Assembly: GCA_963853835.1 (NCBI GenBank)
Contig: OY970822.1
Coordinates: 10,107,501 to 10,171,500 of the forward strand
Length of the DNA: 64,000 nt
Source: Calendula officinalis
Taxonomy: Eukaryota > Streptophyta > Magnoliopsida > Asterales > Asteraceae
Direction: 5' to 3'
Part shown: piece after piece, positions 12,637 through 23,960 of the stretch
Layout of the letters: each line of letters opens with the position of its first letter
Position numbering within the stretch: the stretch's first letter is position 1
Position numbers and translations under genes: made by a program
The notes under the pieces: generated by a model
Seen by the model: only the letters and a program-made list of their open reading frames with translations
Databases searched by the model: none
What the model was told of the DNA's origin: nothing

Positions 12637-12669
12637 TTTGAAACTATATATTTTGAACAAAAACAAATT

Positions 12670-13505
12670 TAAAAATTAGAATCCATATATATCAATATGA
12701 AGTGCACAAAACAGCAGTGGGAGAACAATCATCCAATACATGAACAAATAAGGATAAAATACATCAGGAGGGAGATTACTAATTAGGATGCCAAGTGCTA
12801 AAACTAATACAATTACGAAAATCAAAAGCGTGTGAATCATTCTTGATCTTGATTTTGAAGATGAGAAAATTTATTTTTGTGGTATAAAGAAGTGTGGATG
12901 ATGTGTTTATTTATAGTGTAAAAATTTATAGCCGTTGTAAATTTTTAATATTAAAATATATATTTTTTTTTACCGTTATAAATATATATATAATTTTTTT
13001 TTTTAATAAAGAGAATAATTAAAGTAATAAATTACATAAAACATATTTGTAAAAATATTAGTGAATGTTATATGAATTAGTAAGAAAAATATAATATGCA
13101 TAAATAAACGTTAGTATACATAAATGAAAGTTAGGATACATAAATAAATGTAGTAACATAAATAAATGTTAGTAACATAAATAAAAGTTAGATGCAATAA
13201 AAGTAAATGTTAGTTTGCATAATTAAAAGTTAGAAGACATAAATGTAAATGTTAGTTTGCATAAATTAAAAGGGTTAGTAAACATAAGAATAAAATTAGA
13301 ATAATAATAAATGTAAGTATGTTAGTAGTCCCAAGATTAGTAGTCCAAATGTCATCATAATGTCCTTGATAGAATATGTTTGGTTTCATTTAGTTTATTA
13401 TAATAATTATATTACAATTTTATGTTAAGAGAATGTTTACCTTATGTAATTAACTTGATTAATTGAATGTACCTTGTGATTGAGTTGATCTTCCTCGATT
13501 AAGAA
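12670..13505 (-). other. AT-rich untranslated leader of the copia element
   Basis: Sequence between the 5' LTR and gag. About 13090-13310 is a degenerate tandem array of CATAAATAAA...GTTAG units roughly 20 bp long. No coding potential is visible. Confidence 0.55.
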
Positions 13506-13522
13506 CTTTCGTGCTGATAACG

Positions 13523-13835
13523 TGTTATAAATTAGATATGATTATAACCCTATTAGCACTTCATCAAAAAACTTGCTACATCTATAACAAGAACATAAGA
13601 TGAAGAACAATAACTAGAGAGAAGAGAGGAAGAGAAGTATGTAAACACTTATTAAAGTGTTGAGGTGCATTTTATTCATCCATCTCATGGGGTATTTATA
13701 TTAAAAGTTTTACCCTTGAATTACATGTACATACAAATGAAAGGTAAATAAGTAGACATAGATTTGATGGAGAAGACATGAAGGGTTGAAAATGTGGCAA
13801 TCCATTTAATGGTTTTGTCTTGCATATTCATAATA
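13523..13835 (-). repeat. 5' LTR of the Ale-like copia element
   Basis: 313 bp, same length as its partner and with about eight substitutions. Immediately inside lies CGTTATCAGCACGAAAG (13522-13506 on the minus strand), in the position of the primer-binding site and similar to the TATCAG-containing sites primed by initiator tRNA-Met. Confidence 0.88.
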
Positions 13836-13847
13836 GTATTAGTTATA

Positions 13848-14160
13848 CTTCCTCTGTTTCAAAATAAGTGATACACTTTTCATTTTTGGGTGTTTCAAAA
13901 TAAGTGATACACTTTGAAACTTTCCTTATTTGGTAAAATATAGTGGGACCCATACCCACTAACTATCTACTTTAATAAAATGAAATGATTCATTTATCCT
14001 TACTTTTACTTTTAAAAATTATTAAATTCACTTTAATCATAATATGTGGGACCCATCACTCACTAACTATCCAATTTAATCTAATTTAACCTTCATTACA
14101 ATCTTTTACCTCAAAGAACGTGAAAGCTAATTTGTATCACATATTTTGAAACGGGAGAAA
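13848..14160. mobile_element. Mariner/Stowaway-type MITE
   Basis: 313 bp bounded by TA on both sides (13846-13847, 14161-14162), with imperfect inverted ends CTTCCTCTGTTTCAAAATA and TATTTTGAAACGGGAGAAA. The interior is non-coding with GTGGGACCCAT boxes. The same family recurs at 53087-53391. It lies only a few bases beyond the copia target duplication. Confidence 0.7.
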
Positions 14161-14162
14161 TA

Positions 14163-14427
14163 TATAGGAAAGTAGACATTGTTTAAACAGTAATTTTTCT
14201 AAAATAAGTTATAGAAAAATCACATCAGATGGGAGTAGACCACCTGTAATGATTAGAGCTTCTACAGCAGGCTAAACAAAAGAATTGCAAATGAATTGCA
14301 ATATTGATATGATGATATACAAGCCACATGTGAATCTGAGTTTTAAATTATGAAATTTGTTTTGCAATTGCATGGTGGGCTCATTGAATAATTGTTATAT
14401 TTTTAATATTTACAATAGGGTTTTTTA
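14163..14427. other. Intergenic, nothing recognised
   Basis: Short AT-rich host sequence between the MITE and the Athila element; it continues at 27186 beyond the insertion. Confidence 0.4.
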
Positions 14428-14432
14428 ATGTC

Positions 14433-15808
14433 TGATATTGGCAGATTTATACATACTTTTATCTGCCAAAATACCTATTTTTATATGTGTTTATCAAACA
14501 GAATATGATGTTATCACTCAAAATATAGTTTCCATTGTGTTTTGCAGGCTATAGAAGAAAACGTAACAAAAACGGGTCAAAACAGCACAAGAAACGAAGA
14601 TTGCAGAAAAGCCAAGAATAGCGGCGCGATCCTAGATCGCGACGCTATTTCTGTCGCGATCTAATGAACGTGATTTTTTAGCCCTTAGCGATTTCGACGT
14701 TCTGTTTATGTACGAATTACCGAAAATAGCGACGTGATTGTAGATAGCGGCGCGATTTCCAGCGATCAGATAACTATTTAAATAAACCCGCAGATCTGAA
14801 TTAAGGGACTTTTTGACCTAATTCGAAGGGCAGCCGAAAAACACCATTGGAGCACTCAAGATCGAGATTTCAAGCATACAACATTGGTTTTTTATCATCT
14901 TTGATTAATTCTATGTTTATGAATTCGATTATTTACATTTGTTTGATGATTTTTAGCATGTCTATGTGCTAATCATCATTTATTCACTATGATTAGATGA
15001 AGTTAGGGTTTTAGGTTTGGATATTCTTAGGATTTTATGATGATTGTTTGAACGCTTGTATTGCTAATAAAGAACCTTTTCGTTAAACCTTTACATTTGC
15101 ATTATTGAATCTGTTTGTTGCTTGATTGATTAAAATATTGACATCGTTGAATTGATCTAGTAATTCCCCTGACTTTTCATACCTTTTGACCTAGTCAGCG
15201 ACTCACTAGAAATAGGGGTCCGAGATTCGATACCAATAGCTTAGGTGAAACTAAAAGTCTGATCTTTAGAGAAGAAATTCCTAGGATTAGAAGGTCTCGG
15301 AAAGCCGGACCTAGTTAGAAATAACAAGAAGGAGTGTGAATTTAAACAGGTTTCTTGAGAAGAAATTCCTAGAGATCATATTAGATTCATTGTAAGGTTT
15401 TGAGAGAAATCTAGTTCCTTAAACTCCTAGAACATGAATTAAATCGGTACTTTAAAACCAAACCTATACCTGGACTGATTCGACTCATAGTGAATATATT
15501 CCTTAATATTTAAACACTCCCTTGTCGTTTTCAGTCGATTGTTCATTTTAAACAACCATTTTCAGTTTATTTATCTCGTTTGCAAATAAAAATGTTCCAA
15601 ATGAAAACCCCCTTTTATTATTTGTTTAGTTTAATTAATTAATTTCATATTACATAATCAGCTTAATTGTTCCCTGTGGAGACGAATAAACCCGAATTTA
15701 CTTACCTAAACTATATTGCTCACGATTAGGTCATACTTGCCTAAGAGTGTGGTAATTTAGGATAGGCGTATTTTAGGTGATTATTTTATAACTAGTATTA
15801 TCACATCA
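14433..15808 (+). repeat. 5' LTR of the Athila-like element
   Basis: Begins TGATATTGGCAG and ends TATTATCACATCA. The region 14620-14760 is rich in TCGCGA-type palindromes (GATCGCGACGC, TCGCGATC). Identical in length to the 3' LTR. Confidence 0.95.
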
Positions 15809-15814
15809 AGTTTT

Positions 15815-15832
15815 TGGCGCCGCTGCCGGTGA
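15815..15832 (+). promoter_or_regulatory. Primer-binding site, tRNA-Asp type
   Basis: TGGCGCCGCTGCCGGTGA lies six bases after the 5' LTR. It resembles the complement of the 3' end of plant tRNA-Asp (TGGCGCCGTTGCCGGGGA) with two differences; Athila/Tat elements use this primer. Confidence 0.8.
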
Positions 15833-15994
15833 ACAGTTGCGAGATTATTAATTTAGAATTAATTGGTTGATCGATCCTTGTCTAGAGATCTATTTCTAAA
15901 CAAGTTATTTTAATCGTTCTTATTATTTGTCTGGTTAAATTGAAAGTTGTTAAACTGTTGCGTTTTTACGAATTGCTTTAAGTTTTGCAGGTGT

Positions 15995-18900
15995 ATGACC
16001 CGTAGCTCTGATTCAGATCCGTTATCACCGTTTTCTGAACCAGAGAGACTTCTTCGCCAGCGACGTAGAGCAGTTTTAGCAGCGCAATATCTAGAGTCAA
16101 TCAACTTTCAATCTATCGAAAACCCAATTTTCGACATGGGCGATCAAGTACCACCAGATCCGCCACCAGAGCAACCCATGTGGAACACCAGGCAAACAGC
16201 ACCAATTGGCCCTAATCCATCTATCTTAGTACCTGAATTGAATAATATCAATTTTGAGATTAAAGGGCAATTCATCAGTATGGTGCGGGATCTAAACTTT
16301 GACGGAAGACTATGCAGTGATCCCAATAGACATCTCGAAAACTTTCTAGAGATTTGTGAACTGTTCAAACAACGAGATGTAACAATTGATGCCATGAGGT
16401 TGAGATTGTTTCCCTTCAGCTTAGCTGGGGATGCAAAAGAATGGGTTAAATCTTTAGAACCAGGCTCTATTACGACTTGGGATGAACTCCGAAGCCGTTT
16501 TATTACTCGTTATTTTTCACCAGCCAAGGCTGATAAACTTAAAACTGATATTTTAGCTTTTATGCAGGAGTCAGGTGAAAAGGTAACGGAGGCCTGGGAA
16601 AGACTGAAAAGCTTACTACGGAAATGTCCCAACCACGGTTTGGAGAAGAACAACATAGTACATATTTTCTACAGGGGATTAGATCACACATCTCGTTCCC
16701 TCCTCGATTCTTCAAGTGGCGGACTATTCATGTACAAAACCCCAACTCAAGCGTATCAACTTCTCGAAGACATCTCGATGCACAGCTTGGAATGGACATC
16801 CGACAGGCGAGTCGGACAGAATCATGCATCCCTTAAGGCAGTTGATGATCGACAACATGATGAAGTGGCTGCACTTAAGAATAGCCAACAGGTATTTGAA
16901 CGCAAATTAGACAAAATAACTAGTTGTTTACATGCTATACAGGTTGGATGTGATATATGCAAAGGGCCACATCTCACGAAAGAGTGCCAGCAGCATCAAC
17001 CAATGATGTCTGCAGAAGAAGAACTGAATTACATCAACAATGGGTACCGAGGTAATTATCAGGGAGGAAATCAGGGGTACAACAACAACAATCAGGGATA
17101 CAATAACAACAGAGGTTATAACAACAATAACCAAAACAATAACTACCCCCCGAGAAACTCGAACCCCCCTGGTTTCCAACGCGATAACCAAACGAACCAA
17201 CCACCTCGAGAGAATGCTGCAGGTCAAGGATCCAAGTCCTCAATGGAATTAATGCTTGAAAAATTTATGGAAAAGCACGACAAGAAAACTGAGGAACAAG
17301 ACCAGATCATCAGAAATCAGCAAGCAGCAATTCAAAGCTTAGAGAGAAACTTGGGCAAGATGGCCGAAATTTTACAAGAACGTCCTCAAGGAAGTTTACC
17401 ACCCCGTACACAAGATAATCCTAAACGGGGATTCGAGAATATTAAAGCTATCACCACTAGGAGTGGTAAAACGGTAAGTTCACCTGTATTAAACACTAAT
17501 GAAGATTCTTTTGATACACAGGTTAATGAGAAAACTCCAGTTGATGAAGAGGAGAAGGCTATGCGGAAGGTTGAAATTCCAACTGAGCAAGAAAAAGCAA
17601 AATCAAAGGAGACGCATAAGTCCACCAAAACAGATGCAACAAACTCTTACACACCGAAGGTCCCCTTTCCTCAACGTTTGAGGAAAGAAAAACTTAAGGA
17701 AAAATATGGTAAGTTTGTTGAGATGATTAAACAGGTGCGTATTAACGTTCCTTTGGTTGACATGTTAGCAGGTATGCCGAATTACGGGAAATTCATCAAG
17801 GACTTGGTCTCAAGCAAGGAGCATACAGAGGAGGTGTCGTCAGCAATACTAAGCGAGGAATGCTCAGCTATCCTCCAACCAAACATACCTCCAAAGAAGG
17901 GTGACCCAGGGAGTTTTATTATCCCTTGTCTTATAGATAATTTACCGCCCTGTAAAGCGCTAGCTGATTTAGGAGCTAGCATTAGCTTGATGCCCTTATC
18001 CCTGTTTCTTAAATTGGGAATAACAGACCTTAGGCCGACTAGGATGCGTGTCAGATTAGCAGACCTGTCTCTTAAATACCCAGTAGGAATAGCAGAAAAC
18101 GTTCTGGTTAAGGTAGATAGGTTCATCTTTCCCGCTGATTTTGTTATCCTAGATATCCCTGAAGAACCAAATGTCCCTCTCATCTTAGGGAGACCCTTTC
18201 TAAACACCGCCAGTGCCATCATCTTGGTTGCTGAGCAACAGCTTAGTCTAGGTGTCGGGAATGACCGAATCACTTTCTCCATTGAGAAAGCGATGAAGCA
18301 TACCTCTGCCTCCGATGACACGTGCAATTTCGTCGACATCATCGATGTGTTCATGGAGGAGGAAATTACTTCATTTCTTAACCTAGATTGCGATGACATC
18401 ACCACCTATGGGGGTGTCACTCTAGACTCTCCCGAATCCATCCAAGATCTCTCAGATCTCGAGGCACTTCTTCACCTTGAGGAAGAGGATTCGGTAGAAA
18501 ATGAAGTAATTTTTGAGAATTACGACCCGAATCAAAAACTTCGAATTAAAACGTCTTTTGAGGACCCTCCATCTCTCGAGCTCAAGCCATTGCCCGACCA
18601 TCTAGAGTATGCTTTCCTTCAAGGGGAATCTGATTTGCCTGTCATAATCTCTTCTACTCTAGCTTTTGCTGAAAAACAAAAATTAATTAAAATTTTAAAA
18701 AACCATAAAAAGGCTCTAGCTTGGAAAACCGCAGATATTCCGGGTTTAAACCCTTCTTTTTGTACTCATAAAATTTTAATGGAAGAAAACTTTAAACCTA
18801 GTGTGCAGAGACAAAGGCGTTTAAACCCCAACATGAAAGAAGTCGTGAAGAAGGAAGTTCTTAAATTGCTTGATGCAGGGCTCATCTATCCCATTTCTGA

Positions 18901-21499
18901 TAGTCCTTGGGTGAGTCCGGTCCAAGTAGTTCCGAAAAAAGGGGGGATGACAGTTGTGCGTAATGATAAGAACGAACTCGTTCCTACTCGTACTGTCACG
19001 GGATGGCGAGTCTGCATCGATTACCGCAGAGTCAACGAAGCCACCCGAAAGGATCACTTTCCTTTACCCTTCATCGATCAGATGTTGGAGAGATTGGCCG
19101 GAAACAACTTCTATTGTTTCTTGGACGGTTTCTCCGGCTACTTTCAAATCCCGATCGACCCCCAAGATCAGGAAAAGACCACCTTCACGTGCCCTTTCGG
19201 TACATTCGCGTATCGAAGGATGCCATTCGGTTTGTGTAACGCTCCGGCAACATTTCAGCGATGCATGACCGCGATTTTCCAAGACATGATCGAGGACTGT
19301 ATGGAAGTCTTCATGGACGATTTCTCAGTATTCGGAGACTCCTTCGAGTCATGTCTTTCGAGCTTAGAGCGAGTTCTCATTAGGTGCGAGGAATCAAATC
19401 TCGTGCTTAATTGGGAAAAGTGTCATTTCATGGTGCGCGAAGGCATCGTGTTAGGTCACAAAATTTCTGCGAAGGGGATCGAGGTCGATAAATCAAAAAT
19501 CGATGTCATTTCTAAATTACCTCCCCCTTCAAATGTTAAATCTGTGAGAAGTTTCTTAGGTCATGCGGGGTTCTATCGTCGGTTCATCAAGGATTTTTCC
19601 AAGATAACCCGACCCATGACTCACCTTCTCGAGAAGGACACACCTTTCGTGTTCACGCCCGAATGTGTGGAAGCCTTCGATCTTCTCAAGAATCGGCTCA
19701 CAAAAGCTCCTATCATGGTATCCCCCAATTGGGAGTTACCATTCGAACTCATGTGCGATGCTAGTGATTTCGCACTCGGTGCAGTTTTGGGTCAGCGTAT
19801 AAACAATCATTTCCAACCTATTTATTACGCGAGCCGAACACTCACCGGTGCTCAGGCGAATTACACCACAACTGAAAAAGAACTCCTTGCAGTGGTTTTC
19901 GCCTTTGACAAATTTCGTCCGTACCTTGTTTTATCCAAAACGATTGTCTACACGGATCACTCAGCATTGAAATATCTTTTCGCCAAGCAAGATGCAAAAC
20001 CGCGTCTCATTCGTTGGATTCTTCTCCTACAAGAATTCGACATCGAGATAAAAGATAAAAAAGGTGCGGAGAATCTTGCGGCGGATCATCTATCCCGATT
20101 GGAGAACCCTCACCTTGAGGAGTGCAATGAAGACGGGGTTCATGACACATTTCCCGATGAATTTATCGAAGCGGTCAATGCTTTACAAGACACCAACGAC
20201 CCGTGGTTCGCTGATTTCGCAAATTATTTAGCGGCGGGTGCCCTTGTTAAAGGAATGACCCATCAACAAAAAGGGAAATTCTTTTCGGATCTAAAACATT
20301 ACCATTGGGATGCTCCACATCTTTTCCGGGTCGGTCCCGATTTGATGCATAGACGGTGTGTTTCCGGTGATGAAGCCCATGACATTCTCAACCATTGTCA
20401 TAAAGGCCCCACCGGTGGACATTTCGGTCCAAACTACACCGCCCGGAAAGTTCTTGATGCGGGTTTCTATTGGCCAACGATCTTTAAAGATGCACACGAT
20501 TTGGTCAAAACTTGTGATGCATGCCAACGAACCGGAAGCATCTCCAAACGGGATGAAATGCCACAACATGGTATCCAAGTTTGTGAGGTTTTCGATATTT
20601 GGGGCATTGACTTCATGGGTCCGTTTCCAAGCTCCCAAGGTAACAAATATATCCTTGTTGCTGTTGATTACGTCTCCAAATGGGCTGAGGCAAAAGCTCT
20701 TCCAACTAACGATGCTCGAGTCGTAATCAATTTTCTGAAATCTCTCTTCTGCCGGTTCGGTTGCCCGAGGGCGCTGATTAGTGATCGTGGCACACATTTT
20801 GCCAACCATCTTATGGAGAAAACTCTCCAACGATACGGTGTCCACCATCGTTTCTCGACCGCGTATCATCCACAAACTAGTGGTCAAGTCGAGAACACTA
20901 ATCGGGCCTTAAAAAGAATTCTCGAGAAAACCATTGAGAAAAATCCCAAGTTATGGTCTCAACGACTTGAAGATGCTCTTTGGGCATTCCGTACCGCCTA
21001 CAAAACTCCTATCGGCCATACTCCTTATCGGATGATTTACGGGAAAGCATGTCACCTTCCATTCGAGATCGAACACAAAGCCTATTGGGCTATCAAAGAG
21101 TGTGACATGAGTATCGTTCCCGCCGGGACCGAACGTAATCATCAACTCAATCTTCTCGATGAACACCGTTTTGAAGCATACGAAAACTCCCGAATCTATA
21201 AAGAGAGAAGCAAATATTTGCACGATAAAAAGTTGAGAACTCGAAAATGCTTCCAACCGGGTGACAAGGTCCTCATTTATCAATCCCGATATAAGTTTTC
21301 ACCGGGAAAACTTAAATCCAAATGGGTGGGTCCCTATACCGTTCTAAAACAACATCCATCGGGATACGTAGACCTCGTCACCGAAAACGGTCATTTTAGT
21401 GTCAACGGACATCGCTTGAAGCTTTATCATGAAGACGAGAATGAAGGCGTAACCGAGACGGAGGAAGTGCATTTCGTCATGATGGGCGAAAAGAAGTAA
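15995..21499 (+). CDS. Athila gag-pol polyprotein (intact)
   Basis: One open frame of 1834 aa. The first ATG is at 15995 (MTRSSDSDP); the frame is open upstream but without ATG. It encodes the particle protein and the enzymes for reverse transcription and integration. Approximate order by residue: gag core 80-270 (ARKWV-like GDAKEWVKSL, WDELRSRFITRYF), a cysteine cluster CDICKGPHLTKEC, an N/G/Y-rich linker 340-400, protease DLGASISLMP near 656, and RT with CIDYRRVNEATRKDHF near 1006 and the catalytic FMDDFSVFG near 1105. RNase H follows with LMCDASDFALGAVLG near 1251, then integrase with HX3H...CDAC near 1465-1510, DFMGPF, SDRGTHF and the QVEN glutamate near 1537-1630. No break was found. Stop at 21497-21499. 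Gag and pol are fused in one frame, so their ratio must be set by processing or some other means. Confidence 0.95.
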   Translation: MTRSSDSDPLSPFSEPERLLRQRRRAVLAAQYLESINFQSIENPIFDMGDQVPPDPPPEQPMWNTRQTAPIGPNPSILVPELNNINFEIKGQFISMVRDLNFDGRLCSDPNRHLENFLEICELFKQRDVTIDAMRLRLFPFSLAGDAKEWVKSLEPGSITTWDELRSRFITRYFSPAKADKLKTDILAFMQESGEKVTEAWERLKSLLRKCPNHGLEKNNIVHIFYRGLDHTSRSLLDSSSGGLFMYKTPTQAYQLLEDISMHSLEWTSDRRVGQNHASLKAVDDRQHDEVAALKNSQQVFERKLDKITSCLHAIQVGCDICKGPHLTKECQQHQPMMSAEEELNYINNGYRGNYQGGNQGYNNNNQGYNNNRGYNNNNQNNNYPPRNSNPPGFQRDNQTNQPPRENAAGQGSKSSMELMLEKFMEKHDKKTEEQDQIIRNQQAAIQSLERNLGKMAEILQERPQGSLPPRTQDNPKRGFENIKAITTRSGKTVSSPVLNTNEDSFDTQVNEKTPVDEEEKAMRKVEIPTEQEKAKSKETHKSTKTDATNSYTPKVPFPQRLRKEKLKEKYGKFVEMIKQVRINVPLVDMLAGMPNYGKFIKDLVSSKEHTEEVSSAILSEECSAILQPNIPPKKGDPGSFIIPCLIDNLPPCKALADLGASISLMPLSLFLKLGITDLRPTRMRVRLADLSLKYPVGIAENVLVKVDRFIFPADFVILDIPEEPNVPLILGRPFLNTASAIILVAEQQLSLGVGNDRITFSIEKAMKHTSASDDTCNFVDIIDVFMEEEITSFLNLDCDDITTYGGVTLDSPESIQDLSDLEALLHLEEEDSVENEVIFENYDPNQKLRIKTSFEDPPSLELKPLPDHLEYAFLQGESDLPVIISSTLAFAEKQKLIKILKNHKKALAWKTADIPGLNPSFCTHKILMEENFKPSVQRQRRLNPNMKEVVKKEVLKLLDAGLIYPISDSPWVSPVQVVPKKGGMTVVRNDKNELVPTRTVTGWRVCIDYRRVNEATRKDHFPLPFIDQMLERLAGNNFYCFLDGFSGYFQIPIDPQDQEKTTFTCPFGTFAYRRMPFGLCNAPATFQRCMTAIFQDMIEDCMEVFMDDFSVFGDSFESCLSSLERVLIRCEESNLVLNWEKCHFMVREGIVLGHKISAKGIEVDKSKIDVISKLPPPSNVKSVRSFLGHAGFYRRFIKDFSKITRPMTHLLEKDTPFVFTPECVEAFDLLKNRLTKAPIMVSPNWELPFELMCDASDFALGAVLGQRINNHFQPIYYASRTLTGAQANYTTTEKELLAVVFAFDKFRPYLVLSKTIVYTDHSALKYLFAKQDAKPRLIRWILLLQEFDIEIKDKKGAENLAADHLSRLENPHLEECNEDGVHDTFPDEFIEAVNALQDTNDPWFADFANYLAAGALVKGMTHQQKGKFFSDLKHYHWDAPHLFRVGPDLMHRRCVSGDEAHDILNHCHKGPTGGHFGPNYTARKVLDAGFYWPTIFKDAHDLVKTCDACQRTGSISKRDEMPQHGIQVCEVFDIWGIDFMGPFPSSQGNKYILVAVDYVSKWAEAKALPTNDARVVINFLKSLFCRFGCPRALISDRGTHFANHLMEKTLQRYGVHHRFSTAYHPQTSGQVENTNRALKRILEKTIEKNPKLWSQRLEDALWAFRTAYKTPIGHTPYRMIYGKACHLPFEIEHKAYWAIKECDMSIVPAGTERNHQLNLLDEHRFEAYENSRIYKERSKYLHDKKLRTRKCFQPGDKVLIYQSRYKFSPGKLKSKWVGPYTVLKQHPSGYVDLVTENGHFSVNGHRLKLYHEDENEGVTETEEVHFVMMGEKK

Positions 21500-21607
21500 A
21501 AGAGCAACACCGAGTCAAGCTCTAGACTCGTAAATCCATGAAGCGCTTCTCGGGAGGCAACCCGTGTTTAGTTGTTTTTTATTCCCTTTCCTTTCCGCGT
21601 TTTGTTT

Positions 21608-21652
21608 TCGAAAAAAAAAAAAAAAAAAAAATATAAAAAAAAAAAAAAAAAT
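21608..21652 (+). repeat. Poly(A) tracts
   Basis: Two A runs of about 18-22 bases separated by TATA, 110 bp after the pol stop. Low-complexity; they create a spurious minus-strand frame. Confidence 0.9.
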
Positions 21653-22419
21653 GCTAAAATTTTCGTTCATATGGCAGTCAAACAGAACACCGAAATAGCT
21701 AAGACTCCAAAATTCGCGTTTTAAAATCGCTAAAGCCACTATCCGGACCCGCCAGAAATCGCGAAGCGATCCATAGATCGCGACGCGATCTCTGACGGAT
21801 ATTTATACGTCTATTTCCTCCGTTTAGCAGCAGATCGCATAAACCCCTCTTCCCGACTTCGCGATTTCGGCGACCAAGCCACCATAACCCCAAAATCCGG
21901 TCAAATCCTTCCGTTTTCCTCCGTAAATCTTCATCCCCATGGCGCCTAAGGTTGGTTTTCTACTTTTTTCCTCCATTAATCCATCTTTTAGGGTAGAAAT
22001 CTTAGGTTTTTGGGAATGTTCTTGCAAAACCCGAAATTCTTGAATGTATGCTATTTTTCGTCCGAGTTTTGTGTGATTAGTTGTTGATTAAAGCCATAGG
22101 TTGTTAGTAGTCGAATTGTTACTAAACCCTAGTATAAATTCTGAATTTTAGGGCTTGATTTTGCTTTTTAGGAAGAAAACTTATGAACTAGGGTTTGTTC
22201 TTGTCAAGAACACAAAAATTTCACATATTTTGCTTGGTGAATCTTCTACATTGTGTTAATCAGTTAATTATGGATGAATGACATAAATACTTGTCAATTT
22301 TTCACTTTGTGGTCATATTTAAATAAATTGGGGCTCAAGTTCTTGACAACTACATCACAAGCTTACACAAATTTAAAATTTTAATTATCAAAACAATCAT
22401 TATAAGTGTTAAATAATGT

Positions 22420-22529
22420 CACACTTAGTTTAACAACTAAGTGTGGGTAAGGAAAATTGGTAAGTTTTTTTTTTTTTTTTACATAGATTCACACTTAGTT
22501 TAACAACTAAGTGTGGGTACGGGAAATTG
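22420..22529 (+). repeat. Two identical hairpins in the ORF3 intron
   Basis: CACACTTAGTT-TAAC-AACTAAGTGTG (11-bp perfect stem, 4-base loop) followed by GGGTA occurs at 22420-22450 and again at 22490-22520, separated by a T-rich tract. The arm AAGTGTGGG recurs at about 24617 and immediately before the 3' LTR (25792). Confidence 0.85.
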
Positions 22530-23960
22530 AGGTTTAAATTAGAAAAAGCTTATAAATTCCTTATTTATTTTGTAACTTTTCTGTTAAATAACATTTCTAA
22601 TGATTATTCTTTTAATTGGTTCTTAGGCGAGGCCTACAAGAGCATCATCGTCTAGGACATCCTCATCTAGGGTCCCTCGACCTCAACCTCCACCTTCACC
22701 AGATCAGTCATCATCCGATTCAGAGGAAGAAATCGCGGTCGAATATGAGGAAGAATTTGAATTCCCAATAGACCTTGATGAAGATGGTTTCCCCTTTGTT
22801 CTTAAGATCAACGAGCTTCATCACACGTTCGAGAAATTCGATAATATTCGCAACGAAATCACTCGAGCCATTTATGAACAAAGAAGAGATAGAATCATGC
22901 ATAAAGATGTGCATGCGGGTCGAACACCCAAATGGGACGACCTTGCGGCCTTGGGGAAAGAGGAGGCTATCCGAGCCTATTTAACGAGAAACGTTCGGGA
23001 CAATAACGGGCGCGTGATATTCACGTGCAATGCTTGGGAGGTCGCCCTTACACTAAGAGAACCAATCTATTCCGAGCTTGTGCTAGAGTTCCTTTCCACA
23101 TACCATTTAGAACGCACCACCGCCTACAACGATCCCGAGGCCATATCCATTCATTACCGGGTAGCTCATCAATGGGTCCACTGTTCACTCATTCAGTTCG
23201 CAATAAATCTGGGGCTCTACACCCAAGCCCAAACAAATCACCGGCATTTCATCTCATACTTGCGTCGGGGCCAATTTATACCAAATCGTGATGTAGCAGA
23301 GATTTGGACCGCACTCGGTGTGGGGGAATGGAGTTCACGGTACTCAAAAAGCAAGCAACTTAGGAACAGTGAACACCGCTATCTATACTGAATGATCTCC
23401 AACACCATCCGCCAACGAAAGGATGGTGCCGAAAAAATGAATATAGCGAGCATTTGGTTTCTACATCAGTTGGTCAACCCAGAGTGTTTCACAAACCTCC
23501 CGATGGTTATCGCTTTGTTCTTGAATGGTCCCGCTCGGGGACATAAAGGAAAAAGTTGTTTTGTAGGTGGCCAATACATCACTAGATTGGCAAATGCCGC
23601 GATGCCTCTTACACCACGAGTGAGAGGTACTTTAACAAAGATCGAGATGGGTTTTATTGATTACAATCAAATGCTAGGGATGGGGATACTCCGAAGTGCA
23701 ATACCGGGGGTGGAAGTTGGTAGATATGTATGGGTGGATAATCCACCCACCGACCACCGACCTTGCTAGACGGGTTAGACGAAGGGCACAGGATCCACCG
23801 CCGCAAGAGCGGGAAGATGCAGAGATACGGGAGATGGAGGAACCGGTTATCGATCAGAGTCATGGGCACCCCGGAGCATCTGGCTCCGGCTCGGGTCCCT
23901 CATCATCTGACCCGTATCAGACTTTATATGCTGATGTTCATGCCTTGCAGGTTGATATGG

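Larger units (their letters stand above)
7455..13835 (-). mobile_element. Ty1/copia LTR retrotransposon (Ale-like), decayed
   Basis: A 6.4-kb element on the minus strand with 313-bp LTRs at both ends, flanked by the 5-bp duplication GTATT (7450-7454 and 13836-13840). Order on the coding strand is 5' LTR (13523-13835), primer-binding site, AT-rich leader, gag with zinc knuckle, protease, integrase, reverse transcriptase, RNase H, polypurine tract, 3' LTR. The gag style (GRGRG-rich tail followed by a CX2CX4HX4C knuckle) and the order integrase before RT make it copia, probably the Ale lineage. By eye the two LTRs differ at about 8 of 313 positions, so the insertion is moderately old; stops and frameshifts break both gag and pol. 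Confidence 0.9.

Noticed and set aside
16144..21283. Numerous minus-strand and alternative frames across the Athila polyprotein
   Set aside because: Shadows of the intact gag-pol frame; none has a recognisable domain.
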